A stretch of DNA of 64,000 nt from Zoroaster sp. YZ-2022. Taxonomy: Eukaryota; Echinodermata; Asteroidea; Forcipulatida; Zoroasteridae. Positions within the stretch are counted from its first letter, which is position 1, and each line of letters opens with the position of its first letter. Below, piece by piece: positions 48,870-61,164 of the stretch. The stretch lies in assembly GCA_029582265.1 (NCBI GenBank), contig CM055823.1, forward strand, positions 3,658,001 to 3,722,000, written 5' to 3'. The translations under genes and the position numbers were made by a program. The notes under the pieces are model-generated. The model was not told the DNA's origin. It saw nothing but the letters and a program-made list of their open reading frames with translations, and made no database searches.

Positions 48870-49048
48870 TACAATGCAGGCCTGATACTACATGTATCTA
48901 TTGGTAGGGGCAAGGCAATTTAAGCTAGGTTAAGGGCACCTCTATGAGGAAAATGTAAATTTCTATTAGAACACTTCAAGGGGCACCAAAGCAATGACCA
49001 GGGTGCACCAAGGCAATTGCCTCCGTATAGTATCAGGCCTGCAATGTA
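48870..49048. mobile_element. Inverted-repeat element around AGGCCTGATACTA
   Basis: TACAATGCAGGCCTGATACTA plus its inverted counterpart TAGTATCAGGCCTGCAATGTA (21 bp, one mismatch) bracket a 137-bp interior containing GGCAAGGCAATT and CAAGGCAATTGCC. This looks like a short MITE. Palindromic AGGCCT makes the exact ends and target duplication ambiguous (CAATG repeats at both ends of a CAGGCCTG-bounded version). Confidence 0.55.
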
Positions 49049-49049
49049 C

Positions 49050-51840
49050 CAACGAGCTACCAAAACAAAGTCCGAGGCAGACCAGAGACTTTGAATGTAA
49101 ACAAACCAACCCAAAGCCATACCTTGGCTGATGATAGTAATCACATATCAGTTATACTGTACAAGGCATGAATAGCCTACTGTGCGTTTGGAACACAGTA
49201 TTGATAAAATCGAAAGTGAATTTAATAATATAATTACCGGTACTAACAATTGATATGAAAACTAAGAAAACTGCAGTTTCACTCAGCTGAAGGCATAAGT
49301 CTAGATGGTCTTAACATCTGGAATACTTGAAACCAGTGATAGAGTGAATTTAGGGTTTCTAATTCCCACAGTGACTGAACAATGGTGAGCTACTGAATTT
49401 ACAAATAACGCGGAATTTTTTTTAACAACTGATAAGGTTTCCAACAAAATGATTAGTGGAAACTATGTGAATTCTGAAACCTCTATTCATTACATTACAA
49501 TAAAAGTGTAAGCAAACTGATCTAACTGAATCAGCAACAATACAAAAGTTGGAAATGCAATTAAGTAAAATGATAATTAAACAATACTCAGAAAGAAAGT
49601 AAAATAATCCAGTCACAATTAACTGAATCAACTCTAGGTCAACATCCAATATAAAAATGTACGTCTCAACTAAATCAGAAAAACAGAAGGAAAGTAACAC
49701 TATAAATGAAGTATAATAAATGTCAAAACAATTTATCATGATTGGCAATTCTTTAAGTACAACTGTTACAACTGGTCATCAACTTAAAATTAACTATTTA
49801 TTACACTTTTATAGCAGACACGTATTCCTCAAACCTCGAGTCTGAGTCATTTTATATGGTGATTGAAGTCAAAGTTACAATGAAAGTCTAAAGACATTTT
49901 TCAGAAATATATAAAGGTTTTTCGAATTTTACGGTTAACAATTAAGACTTAATTTTAGCTTTGAACTCATGAACTGTAAGAAAGTCTTTTCTGTAGTAAA
50001 AAAAAAAATTATGTCAGGAATGTATTTTTTGATGCATAACTCCAGCCTATGAAAGCTTCAGCAATAGTGAAAATACGTTCACGTTGTTTGTATTTATGTT
50101 ATGTGAAATTCAGTTTGTCTCATAAATTTTACAAATTTATTTGGAAAAAAAATAGTTATACTGAAATTATAGACAAAAAACAACAGTTGATGCTTTAAAC
50201 AAGTTTATATAAAAATAGAATCATCTGATTTGTACAATTTGTTTGTGTCCTTTTTGCTTTTAAATATCTTTCATCTAGCCCCCACCCCCATATAATTACA
50301 TTATTGTGTGCCCATGAATTAAGGGTATGGTTCTGTGTTAAATAGCTTGTTGTGAAAAGAGGCATCAGTATATAAAACGTACAATTATTTTTAAACACGT
50401 TATTTCAACTCAGTACCACCATATAGAAAGCCTATATGCATAGCCTATGGTACCACTAAGTTATTTCAACTCAATCAATACATGTAAGTTATTTCATTTA
50501 ACTACATGTACATTGCATTTGGATTACAGCGGTCATTTACATGCGAGCGCGCACTTACTGATCAGCAGCGTGCCTCGCCTGCATGTTAATAATATTCTAC
50601 GTCATCTTAAAAAACGTGCCATGTGATTGGCTGAAATAGTGGAATGGCAATTCTCGTTTGCAGAAAGAAAGAAAAAATCGCAGCCGGTGCAGTGCATATG
50701 CAGGAATAAATAACTGGCTGTGTCAGCCACTGGGTCCGGGTGTCAGCATATTATTAGCAGCGTCACTGGTAATTTTTTAGCACTGTACTGACCTCTGCTT
50801 ACCCTCTAGCAAACAAGGATTAGTAGTAGTACATGTATATTAGGCTTTTTGGTGGTTAACAAAAAATAAGGAAATCGGGAGGAAAATAAGGAAGTTTGGC
50901 TCTCAGGATAAGGAAATTTTCATTTTTGATTGTGGAAGCACTGGCGATGCATGAGTCATCGGTCTGGGATTCATCTGACTTTTACGCGCATTAAACTGAG
51001 TCGGGATCAGACTAACCAGGCTTTTTTACGAGTGTGGCCACACACTTGTCACAACCACAACAAGTTCGTTAAGTTTGAAGGCATATTTTTAAAAATCTTA
51101 ATTAATTTGGCATCAATGGCAACTAGTTTTCAGATTGATTGGGTGAAAGAGTAGGCTGGTTTCTACAGATGTTCTAAAAATGAAAAAAAAAATTGGCCAA
51201 ATACTTTTCAAGATTCACTTCCTTGAAAATTAAAAGTTTTTGTATAATGTTATTAAACTCCCAAAGGGACCACAGGACACCTTGGAGGTTATGTACGTAA
51301 CGTAATACGACCTTGGCATAATAATAATAATGTGTGGACTTATATAGCGCACGTATCCACCAACTAATGATCTCTAACTCTGGAATGCCTGGGCCGATTT
51401 TCTTCAAACCAAAAGCAAATGGCTTCTGGGAATAAGATATTTGGTTTCAACACAGTGCAGGCCTGTTAAGTTATGGTTGATTTTTTTGGATTGACATCCC
51501 TACTCCAAGTCTTTATAAAATATTGTGAATGTATTCTCACACTTTTCTCATGACTTGGACTCCGTATTGAGCTGAAACATTCACAGATTGGTTGTTTTAT
51601 GTATGGAAGCAGTTATGCCAACATTACCAACTGTGTACCTTTCGGCTTTCCCAAGCCGGAATGTCAAGGTATACGTGACTAACTAACAAGTATATAGTTG
51701 CCAGCACAATTCCCAATGTATCTCTGTGTAAAGAATAACCTTCCTAGTCCTACTCTGATATCTCCACATTCATAGTGTCACACACATAGAACACAGTGAG
51801 GTCACAGTGTGACGACTGGGTGGAATTCTGTGTGTTCATA
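49050..51840. other. Intergenic with dispersed-repeat pieces
   Basis: No gene is supported. 50626-50685 read on the minus strand resembles 48747-48805 on the plus strand (GCGATTTT, TGCAAAC, AATTGCCATTCC, ATTTCAGCCAATCA), so an inverted pair of an old repeat flanks about 1.8 kb. 50520-50760 is locally GC-richer with an ATTGGCTGAAAT (CCAAT-type) site. A SINE tail is listed separately. Confidence 0.45.
51318..51363 (-). mobile_element. SINE 3' end fragment
   Basis: Read on the minus strand, AGTTGGTGGATACGTGCGCT and the following ATATAAGTCCACACATTATT match the 3' end of the SINE at 38290-38616 without a mismatch over about 42 bp, then run into an ATT tail. Only the tail is present, so it is a severely 5'-truncated copy. 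Confidence 0.88.
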
Positions 51841-51846
51841 CACTCG

Positions 51847-51950
51847 AAAAGTTTTAAATTGAAATTCACTAACCGATTGAAACTAGTGACGAACAATGTG
51901 TCATTAGTTTCAGTCGGTTAGAGTGAATTTCAATCGAAAACTTTAAGAGA
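51847..51950. repeat. Long hairpin (about 45-bp arms)
   Basis: AAATTGAAATTCACTAACCG and GATTGAAACTAGTGAC on the left arm pair with GTCATTAGTTTCAGTCGG and TTAGAGTGAATTTCAATC on the right arm. Only about 8 bases lie between the arms, and there are a handful of mismatches. A GTGTGACGAC word occurs on both sides (about 51806 and 51967). Probably a MITE or a foldback repeat; it could form a stable cruciform or RNA hairpin. Confidence 0.7.
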
Positions 51951-51969
51951 TTGCAGAGGTTTCACTGTG

Positions 51970-53215
51970 TGACGACACTTTGAAACTTTTATAAGGGTAT
52001 ACCCCACAACTATACTCACCACTCGTTGCTGACTTCACAGTCTTCTGACTGATCTAAGCACCGCTGAGTTAAGACGAAGTTCCTCGTTACGCTATTAATG
52101 AAAAAGCTGCACTACTTCGGTGAGAATTGACTGCACTGATGACCCGGTCGGATACTGTACTGGAACTAAAATGGGCTTCCCTCGCGCGCAGACCTACTTA
52201 AATAGTACACGCCTATAGTCTGGCTCTAGGCTGCTGCGCTACTGGTCAGCCAAGACTGACGTCTAGGAACTAACTATTTTTGTGTTAGTGATGTCATTGT
52301 GCAGCATAATTCGTGGAATACTGCAGAAAGCCCCTCCCCTCTCACTGGTATCCAATAACGCTGGTACGAGTCATAATTCGAGTCACACGATCTTATGTTT
52401 ATTTTTAATCAATAAGCTCGTGTGCAAAATAATTATTCATTTACCTCGCTTCTTGTGGTCACGTGTTTCTCTTTGCTTTTTCCTTTTGTAGTATTTGTTT
52501 TTTTCTAGAATGTTAAAATGTACAAAATAATTGCAGTTTTGAGGTAAATAGATGTTTTAGGCAATATCATAATTATAAGCAAGTATCTATACTAGACCGT
52601 TCTAATCATGGGCATCGACGGGTGGGTCGGGGGATGTGATACCCTCCACTTTTTAGAGTGGAGGACAGAATATCAAATGTTCCCCCACACATACACACAT
52701 GCACTTTTTGATAGGCCATGAATATTTCTTAATATGATAATAGCCTATTCTGACTACTGAGGTGTCGGCTACCGTTTCTCTTGCAAGACTAAAAATATTC
52801 ATATAGCCCAATACAACATTTGGTCCCCAAAATTGTGGGTTCTAGATCCGCCCTTGGTGGTATAGGAAAACACTTCAATAAATACTGTTGTTTATTGTAA
52901 CCTCTTCAAAGCCTTCTTAGCGAAAGAAAACCAACATGGGACTGAAAACACAATCAATATTTCAACCTTGTATGGTGGGATTTTAAATCAAACCTGGTTC
53001 AACAATGAGAATAAATTATTATGCACATTCCTTTATGTCCCCCAAATGTCTCCCCACCACCCCCACCTCCACCGGTGTGTTTTGAAACTTTTCTCTCCGG
53101 GCGGAGGACCCCAAACTACAGACTCCCGCATTCGTCGCTCAAAGTGTCAGGCTTCACCGTCCACATATTGTACAGCTATATGCCTCGACCACACCCATTT
53201 CCAGACCATAATTAA
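51970..53215. other. Intergenic, repeat-like, no gene
   Basis: 52610-52865 has GC-rich ends (GGGCATCGACGGGTGGG; TTCTAGATCCGCCCTTGG) typical of short DNA elements, but the ends do not pair well. No gene is visible. Confidence 0.4.
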
Positions 53216-53218
53216 GGT

Positions 53219-54840
53219 GGTCTTAACCCAATCAAGTCTAGGAGAACGATGTATCCAGTCAAGTCAAGGGGAACGACATGCCCCTGCTAGTCTTAAGCCA
53301 AATCAAATCTACATTACCCATGGGTTCCCTTCTAGTCTTAACCCAATCAAGTCTAGGAGAACGATGTACCCAGTCAAGTCAAGGGGAACGACATGCCCCT
53401 GCTAGTCTTAAGCCAAATCAAATCTACATTACCCATGGGTTCCCTTCTAGTCTTAACCCAATCAAGTCTAGGAGAACGATGTATCCAGTCAAGTCAAGGA
53501 GAACGACATGCCCCTGCTAGTCTTAAGCCAAATCAAATCTACATTACCCATGGGTTCCCTTCTAGTCTTAACCCAATCAAGTCTAGGAGAACGATGTATC
53601 CAGTCAAGTCAAGGGGAACGACATGCCCCTGCTAGTCTTAAGCCAAATCAAATCTACATTACCCATGGGTTCCCTTCTAGTCTTAACCCAATCAAGTCTA
53701 GGAGAACGATGTACCCAGTCAAGTCAAGGGGAACGACATGCCCCTGCTAGTCTTAAGCCAAATCAAATCAACATTACCCATGGGTTCCCTTCTAGTCTTA
53801 ACCCAATCAAGTCTAGGAGAACGATGTATCCAGTCAAGTCAAGGGGAACGACATGCCCCTGCTAGTCTTAAGCCAAATCAAATCTACATTACCCATGGGT
53901 TCCCTTCTAGTCTTAACCCAATCAAGTCTAGGAGAACGATGTATCCAGTCAAGTCAAGGGGAACGACATGCCCCTGCTAGTCTTAAGCCAAATCAAATCT
54001 ACATTACCCATGGGTTCCTTCTAGTCTTAACCCAATCAAGTCTAGGAGAACGATGTACCCAGTCAAGTCAAGGGAACGACATGCCCCTGCTAGTCTTAAG
54101 CCAAATCAAATCTACATTACCCATGGGTTCCCTTCTAGTCTTAACCCAATCAAGTCTAGGAGAACGATGTATCCAGTCAAGTCAAGGGAACGACATGCCC
54201 TGCTAGTCTTAAGCCAAATCAAATCTACATTACCCATGGGTTCCCTTCTAGTCTTAACCCAATCAAGTCTAGGAGAACGATGTACCCAGTCAAGTCAAGG
54301 GGAACGACATGCCCCTGCTAGTCTTAAGCCAAATCAAATCTACATTACCCATGGGTTTCCTTCTAGTCTTAACCCAATCAAGTCTAGGAGAACGATGTAT
54401 CCAGTCAAGTCAAGGGGAACGACATGCCCCTGCTAGTCTTAAGCCAAATCAAATCTACATTACTCATGGGTTCCCTTCTAGTCTTAACCCAATCAAGTCT
54501 AGGAGAACGATGTATCCAGTCAAGTCAAGGGGAACGACATGCCCCTGCTAGTCTTAAGCCAAATCAAATCTACATTACTCATGGGTTCCCTTCTAGTCTT
54601 AACCCAATCAAGTCTAGGAGAACGATGTACCCAGTCAAGTCAAGGGAACGACATGCCCCTGCTAGTCTTAAGCCAAATCAAATCTACATTACTCATGGGT
54701 TCCCTTCTAGTCTTAACCCAATCAAGTCTAGGAGAACGATGTACCCAGTCAAGTCAAGGGGAACGACATGCCCCTGCTAGTCTTAAGCCAAATCAAATCT
54801 ACATTACCCATGGGTTCCCTTCTAGTCTTAACCCAATCAA
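53219..54840. repeat. 115-bp satellite, about 14 copies
   Basis: The 115-bp period is exact through most of the array (for example ATG at 53278, 53393, 53508, 53623, 53738 and 53853), with a few 1-bp deletions and one-base variants. Each unit contains TCTTAACCCAATCAAGTCTA, GTCAAGTCAAGGGGAACGAC and ACATTACCCATGGGTTCCCT. Since 115 is not a multiple of three, overlapping 80-codon frames recur; these are artefacts. High identity implies recent amplification or homogenisation. Confidence 0.97.
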
Positions 54841-54844
54841 ATGG

Positions 54845-56284
54845 CGAGGGGGTTGGGTGATGGGTGATGAATTCCAAACGTTAGTTAGTCTTTAACCACG
54901 AATCACATGATGTGAATGTCCCGTATATATGCCTACCATGAAAGACCCATTTTCTAACCAGGATTTCCTTGTTTGGACTTGTTTGTACCAATTAATGCTT
55001 CTCAATGTAATATTGATATTTCCTCTTGACAATCCATCACGGTTTGTGATGGTAGCTTTCGTGTAGCGCCGTCGGATCGTGTATCAAAAATATACAAACA
55101 CAGTATTGAACCAAGACTACAGTTTAATTCGTGCCCGATTAAAAGAAAACAAATCCCAGCTCTGTTTCTCTTTATCAACATTCTAACAACATCATCCACC
55201 AGTCACATGGCTTTTATTCTACAGGCCTAGTTTTGCTTTGCATGGGCACATTGTGAGAGCATTTTTTTATAAAAAAATTATTATATTTTATTATTTTGTT
55301 TTTGATGGGGTGAGCAGATCTAGGCCTCTAGATAGGGGGGTATTATGTCACTTTTTTTTGACTTTTTTATATTCTGCCCCCCTCAAAACATGTACAGGCC
55401 TATTAGAAACAAGAATAAATCATTAAAATAAAAATTTGATATTTCTAACCCCCCTGTACACATACCCCCTGAAAGTTTTGCTTGAAGGGCGCCCTCTGTT
55501 GTCAGTTTAACGTAAAGGTTCCCTGACTCCATATGCACTGTAGAGACATACATAATGGTGGTTACCAGACTGTATATGTGATTATGTACCACACAATCAC
55601 ACATATAGAATGGTTACTAATCAGCTGTTCGTTGTTTGTTGACATGGTTGATGGGTTTTAACTCAATTAAGACAATTATATATACAGGTTAGTAAATGTA
55701 TATACATCATATCATCTAAAAGGATTGTTTGCTGGCAAAGTTGGGCAGTGACAGAAGTTATTATCTGTGACCTCAGTTGGGTAAGTTTGTTTTTAATAAT
55801 AATATTATTCACCATGCACCCACAAAAGTATTACTGCAAGAAATTTCCATGGGAGTTAACTTGGGAACATTGTATTTGACATGGGACTTGTTATCATCTT
55901 AAACATGAAATATTAACCCACTGGTTACTGTCATAGAAATAGTATAGTTTGTACAATCACGGTGATATAATACTAGGCCTAAGTGAAAGAGAATACAAAG
56001 TTGGTAGTTCCCAAATAAATTTAAGGTTTACAGCTGTGTAACCCCTGAACCTTTGAAGTTGAATCCTAGCTTAAAATAAAATAGTGGGATATGGGATTTA
56101 TTATTTGAATGTTTTTAAGGGATGGTGTGTGGCTGATATTTAAGCACATTTAAAAAAAAAATTGTACAATATTATCTTTCACTTTCTATAAATAAATTGT
56201 GTAATAATACATTTGACTTGTTATTTCACACATAATTAATTATAAATGTATTTAATTTTTTTTAAGGTAATAGCTACAGCTACA
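54845..56284. other. Intergenic with one dispersed repeat
   Basis: 55305-55490 read on the minus strand resembles 59097-59275 on the plus strand. Shared phrases are CAGGGGG.ATGT, ACAGGGG.GTTA, TTTTGAGGGGGGC and the following poly-C/G block. The two are therefore inverted copies of one repeat. The rest is AT-rich with no gene. Confidence 0.5.
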
Positions 56285-56440
56285 TCTAGTGATCAGGACT
56301 CCTCCACCGAGCTACTTAAGCCCCTCCTGCACCAGCATTCCACATTCTCCTTGAAGATGATCAAAGCATACAGATTGAAATGTTGAGTTAACCAAAGGTT
56401 CTTCTCAGAACCCTTACTACTCAAAAGAGATTATTTCAAT
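56285..56440 (+). mobile_element. Penelope-like terminal fragment
   Basis: CTACTTAAG, CATTCTCCTTGAAGATGATC, AAAGCA..., GATTGAAATGTTGAG and a GGTTCTTCTCAGAACC hairpin occur in the same order as at 8620-8733. There, CTACTTAAGG, CATTCTCCTGAAGAAGAT, AGAGCA, AATCGAAACGTTGAG and a GGTTCTCCTGAACC hairpin are seen. It is the terminal region of a related Penelope-like element without its ORF, directly upstream of the CR1-like element. Confidence 0.6.
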
Positions 56441-58411
56441 ATGTCATCAGTCATCACAAATCTTACTATATCTAAAGATGATGCTTCCATCTACACACTC
56501 CAATCAAGACCTCGCAAATGCTTTTTCAAACTTTTGTCACAAAAATTGAGAATATCCGTCGTTATTTTCCCTCAGTACCTGCCATTCTATCACAAACACC
56601 ATCACGCAAGGATCCACAATGTAGACTGTCCATGTTTGAGCCTACTAGTGTTACGGAGATCAAGAAACTCATCATGAAATCGCCATCAAAATCATGTGAA
56701 CTTGATCCAGTGCCAACTTCGCTAATAAAACAAAATATTGAATGTGTTTGCTAAGTATATCACAATTATTGTAAACAGATCTCTTTCTTCCGGTTGTTTC
56801 CCTAGTAATAGCCAGAAGGTTGCTCATGTTAAACCACTCCTAAAGAAACCCAATTTGGACAAGGAAGTTTTCAAAAATTACCGACCAGTAGCGAATTTAA
56901 AGTACCTTGGAAAAACAATCGAGCGAGTTGTTTCATCACGGATCTCTGACCATGTTCGTGCTAATAACCTGTCGGACACATTTCAGTCAGCCTACAAACC
57001 ATTTCATGGAACGGAAACTGCTCTTTTCGCGTCAACAATGACATTTTATCTGCCATGGATGAGGGGAAAATCACTGCATTAGTTTTGCTAGACTTAAGCG
57101 CCGCTTTTGACACGGTCGATCATAAAATCCTTCTCTCCCGCCTTCAATATCAACTTGGAATACATGACACAGCCCTGGATTGGTGTAAGTCCTACCTTTT
57201 AAATAGGCCTCAGCATGTTTGTATTGGTAACGCTATCTCCGAGCCTGTTACTCTTGACTATTCTGTACCCCAAGGCTGTGTGCTCGGCCCACAGTGGTTT
57301 ACTGTTTATACCTTTCCAGTTCGTGATATCATTTTGAAGTATAATTTAAATTACCATGTTTACGCTGATGACACGCAGCTTTACATTACTTTTAAATCTT
57401 CTCAAGAACCTGCCGATTCCTGCATTAAAACACTGGAGAAATGTACATGTGTATTCAAGAGATTCGAAGTTGGATGAGACAAAACTTCCTGAAATTGAAC
57501 GATGAAAAAACAGAATTTGTTCTATTTGGATCACGTCAGCAATTGTCTAAAGTTTCTCTTCCATTTATTACAATTGGTGACTCGCAGATAACCCCCTCAT
57601 TACATGCACGTAATTTGGGTGTTATATTTGACTCGACAATGACTTTAAAACCATATATCTCCAACATTGTTCGCATATCATCATTTCATATCAGAAATAT
57701 AAGCCGAATTAGGAAATACTTGAATAAAAGTGCTGCTGAACAAATTATACATGCGTTTGTCACATCATGGCTCGATAACGGGAATGCTCTCCTTTACGGT
57801 CTCCCGCAGAATCAAATATCTCGTCTTCAGCACATACAAAACACAGCAGCTCATGTTGTGACTTTGTCCAGAAAGTCATGCCATATCACGCCAATCTTGA
57901 AAGAACTGCACTGGCTTCCTGTTTCACAGAGAATTGTTTTTAAACTTATGCTAATTGTTCACAAATCTTTTAATAACATTGCTCCAATTTATATTTCTGA
58001 ACTGCTTAAAGTCTACACTCCATCACGCAATTTGCGCTCCAGCAACATGTCACTCCTAAAGGAACCAACTTCAAAACGGAACTGGGGTGATAGGTCATTT
58101 TCTGTCGCAGCTCCGAGACTCTGGAATCATCTTCCAACTAAACTCAAATCTTGTCATAGTATAACCAGATTCAAGTCGATGCTTAAAACTCATCTTATGT
58201 CACAACTCTTCAAAGATGATGTATATTTGTAATTGCATTGTAATTTGTAGGTACATGTACAATGTATCTCGGTACATAATTTTTTTTAACCTATGCTATC
58301 ATTGTATATTGTTTGTATTCATGTTTTTTCTTTGTTTCCGCGCCTTGAGCGCCCAGAAGGGTGGATATGTGCGTGCTAAAAATCTTTATTATTATTATTA
58401 TTATTATACTA
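56441..58411 (+). mobile_element. CR1/L2-like LINE, nearly complete RT
   Basis: The 5' coding part ([32 protein letters not shown]) leads into the reverse transcriptase. In order: [61 protein letters not shown] (catalytic Asp pair, about 57360-57385), NFLKLNDEKTEFVLFGS, then the C-terminal HWLPVSQRIVFKLMLIVHKS and RSFSVAAPRLWNHLP. This order and the LWNHLP end are characteristic of CR1/L2-clade LINEs. The upstream endonuclease domain is missing. Frameshifts near 56745, 57060 and 57460 break it into four frames. The 3' end is GCGCCTTGAGCGCC plus TTA repeats (58387-58411). Confidence 0.92.
56518..58232 (+). pseudogene. Reverse transcriptase ORF of the CR1/L2-like LINE
   Basis: Four consecutive frames (56518-56754, 56738-57082, 57055-57477, 57441-58232) cover the RT and C-terminal domain with overlaps of only tens of bases. 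Just three small indels therefore separate this from one continuous ORF of about 570 codons. All RT palm motifs are present, including AFDTVDH and YADD. It ends with TAA at 58230-58232. The last frame (263 codons) is intact and matches the truncated copy at 9153-9685. Confidence 0.9.
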
Positions 58412-59090
58412 GCAGAACTTGTTCAAGAGCATTAGATCTACTGTATCATTTACAGAAATACATTTTGGCATTATACAATCCAAAATCCCTGCTAAGCCAT
58501 GAAATATGTTAATGTTAGTTAGATGTATAAATATATTTTTGTACTATTTTATAAATAGAGAATTGGCTGTTGCAAACTGCTTACCAACCTAAAGGACGCG
58601 TAGTATATAAATGCAAAATAATAGTTACTGGCCTTACATCTCAAACCTAGCGGGTTCTTTCTCTGAGAAAGAACTTACTAGGTTCAAAACATAACTGAGG
58701 CTAATAACTACTTTTTACATTCATACTATTTTATTAATTAATTCTTTTCTAGAAGAATGTTAAAAGCAAATATCAATTTTATATTAATCCAGGATAAAAT
58801 AAGTTGGATACAATAATGAAATAAAATCTTCAGTTGCAATCCATATAAACCCACGGGAACACTGTTTTATTCATATAAATGTTACTTTTTAATCAGATTT
58901 TTTGTTTCATAAGGCAATTGAAAGGTTGTCATGGAATAGCTATGCTAAAATTTCAACAGGTAAACATGAGAAAGTACTTTAAATTAATTGCTGAAGTGAT
59001 GTTCTCTTCATTGCTTCCCTATCACTGTGTTTCAAACAAAATAGACGGGTACCCCAACGACGGTATACAGGTAATCTGCACAAGAAGTCA
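58412..59090. other. Intergenic; strong hairpin at 58644-58684
   Basis: 58644-58684 folds as AACCTAG...CTAGGTT around GTTCTTTCTC/GAGAAAGAAC. This resembles the GGTTCT/GAACC hairpins of the Penelope-like termini and may be the downstream part of the Penelope-like element into which the CR1-like LINE inserted. No gene. Confidence 0.4.
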
Positions 59091-59096
59091 GGATGC

Positions 59097-59275
59097 CATG
59101 CCGTTTCACAAAAACAAATCTTCAGGGGGCATGTACAGGGGAGTTAACGCTCTCAAATGATTTTTTGAGTATTTTTTCCTTGTTTCTTATAGGTTGGTAT
59201 ATACATATTTTGAGGGGGGCATCTACAACATTTTGGGTTAATACCCCCCCCCCCCCCCCTAATATCAGCAGCTTG
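59097..59275 (+). repeat. Dispersed repeat, inverted partner of 55305-55490
   Basis: Contains CAGGGGGCATGTACAGGGGA, TTTTGAGTATTTTTTCCTTG, TTTGAGGGGGGCATCTACA and a C15 run. The order matches the reverse complement of 55305-55490. No coding content. Confidence 0.55.
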
Positions 59276-59504
59276 TGAAATCACTCATGTTTTAGGCCCA
59301 TTTTTTTTCAAATCTCCTCTATAGATCATCCGCAAATTTGTTTTGATAACAGTTAGTCAAAACAAGTCATCTAGAGTCATTACATCTAAAAGGTAAGTCT
59401 GGGCCAGGGATTTTTAAGTTTAAAATAGCGAATAAATTGTTCACGCCGTTATTCTTAATGGGTATTTTGTGCACATTTTAGGCCTAACGATGTTAGCACG
59501 GCAC

Positions 59505-60260
59505 GGGGCACATTATTATTATTTCGTATGTCAACCACAGCCATTTAGAACTGACAATCATATAGATATGACACCAATTGTGGGTTGTCAATATCAGTCA
59601 GAGGGCATGGGAGTCCAGTTTCGGCACAATCATTCAGAACATGCTCGGCAGTCTGAGTTTGACCACATGGACACAAGTCAGAGTCTTTTATACCCCATAC
59701 TTTCATGCTTGCTACAAAGCGGCCAGCGCCTGATCGTAGGCGGTTCAGCTGAACCCAGGGCTTCCTGGGAAGGTTGCCGCCAGGAGGGTGAGAGGACCAA
59801 GCTTTGAGATATGGTTTGAGCCTCTCAGGGACAGCTGGTTCAGCAACACCAGCAACCTCAAGGTTCTCAGCATACGGGCGTAGTGGCCTCCTTGAGGACA
59901 GTCTGCGCGGGGCCGCCGAGCAGCTTTACGGTACAGACGTCTACATATGTTATCCCGACGGGCCTGTGGAGGTTGAATCCCCGATAGGAAGGGCAAGTGG
60001 ATTAGAGGAGTACTTCGGATGCAGCCAGAGACAAGTCTCATTGCATCATTAAGAAGTACATCCAGTCCACGGGTATGGACGCTTTGTGTCCAGGCCGGAG
60101 CACAGTACTCTGCTGCTGAGAGTGCAAGAGCCATGACTGAAGTTTTAAGGGTGGAGAAGGATGCACCCCAGTTTGTACTGGCCAGGCGTCTTATACGCCA
60201 CTCTGGGGTGGGAGCTGCTTTACGTCCTCGTCGTCCACCCTGGGTAGTTTTTTACAACTA
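59505..60260 (-). mobile_element. LINE C-terminal fragment (RT thumb and Cys-rich tail)
   Basis: From about 60250 downwards the frame reads EWRIRRLASTNWGASFSTLK, VMALALSAAEYCAPAW, then LNDAMRLVSGCIRSTPLIHL and FLSGIQPPQARRDNICRRLY. The AAEYCAPAW and R.ISG.LR.TP blocks are hallmarks of the region downstream of the RT in RTE/Jockey-like LINEs. After a frameshift near 59755 it continues WVQLNRLRSGAGRFVASMKV and CPCGQTQTAEHVLNDC, a Cys/His-rich end. An AAT-type tail lies at about 59505-59516. The RT palm is absent. Confidence 0.82.
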
Positions 60261-60264
60261 GCAA

Positions 60265-61150
60265 AATCTGCAGCAAAAAAAGTCAACCTTAGTCATGACG
60301 GGGCACATGTTACATGTGTCGTAGCGTGTGTACTGTATTTTGGATCAATGTATTAAGATTTTAGGACTATCCTATGACATGTTGGCCATTTTTCAACTGC
60401 TAGGAATTGTTATTGCAATACCAATGGAATATTTAAGGAACCAGTGAAATATTTCATCATCTGCCATGTAACCTCCTACGGCTACGGTCCTACTAAAAAC
60501 CGACAATTAACTCAAGACAACTCACGACAACTGATGACAACACGTTCTAAATGCACTGAAAAATCAATAATAAAGTTTTAAATATGTTTATAAGAGACAG
60601 TGGCATACATAAATGGTTTCAGTTTTTGAAAATGTGGTTTTAATTAACAATAAAAAATGATTTTCTTCGCTGCAGTAACGTGTTAGTATTGGCCGCCATC
60701 TTGCTTGCGCAACGCAAAAGGACTGTACCATTATGTCAAAGAGTGAACACATTTTGTCGGCCCATGCCAGGCATGAGGGGAAGTATTTTGTTGTATTTTT
60801 ATGGAGTGTAAATTGTAAAACAATAACAATGAATTGCAATATAATTACAATCATGTATAATTATATTTACAGATGTAGAAAACATAAATTTTTGTGAAGT
60901 ATTATAGGTCTGGTATTGTCACTGCCAGGAAAAATGTCAAGTTTATTTATATTTGTTTATTTATTTATATTTATATTTATTTATATATTTATTTATATTT
61001 ATTGTTATATATTTATTTTTGTTTATTTATTTTTATTTTTTATTTTTTATTTATTGTTTTTCAGAAAATGTAAATGTTTTCTGAAGGTCTTAATCATGAT
61101 TTAGCCAATAAGTACATGGTCTATACTTTATAAAACTCTTTTGACAAAAT
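60265..61150. other. Intergenic with low-complexity TTTA tract
   Basis: 60940-61065 is almost entirely TTTA/TTTTA repeats. 60660-60790 is GC-richer with a GGCCGCCATC word on the plus strand, which reads GATGGCGGCC (ATGGCGGCC start-like) on the minus strand. No gene can be supported. Confidence 0.45.
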
Positions 61151-61164
61151 TTATGTTTTCTTAT

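Noticed and set aside
53021..54895. Overlapping 80-145-residue frames as a repetitive protein family
   Set aside because: They repeat every 115 bp in shifting frames of a satellite and have no independent coding signal.
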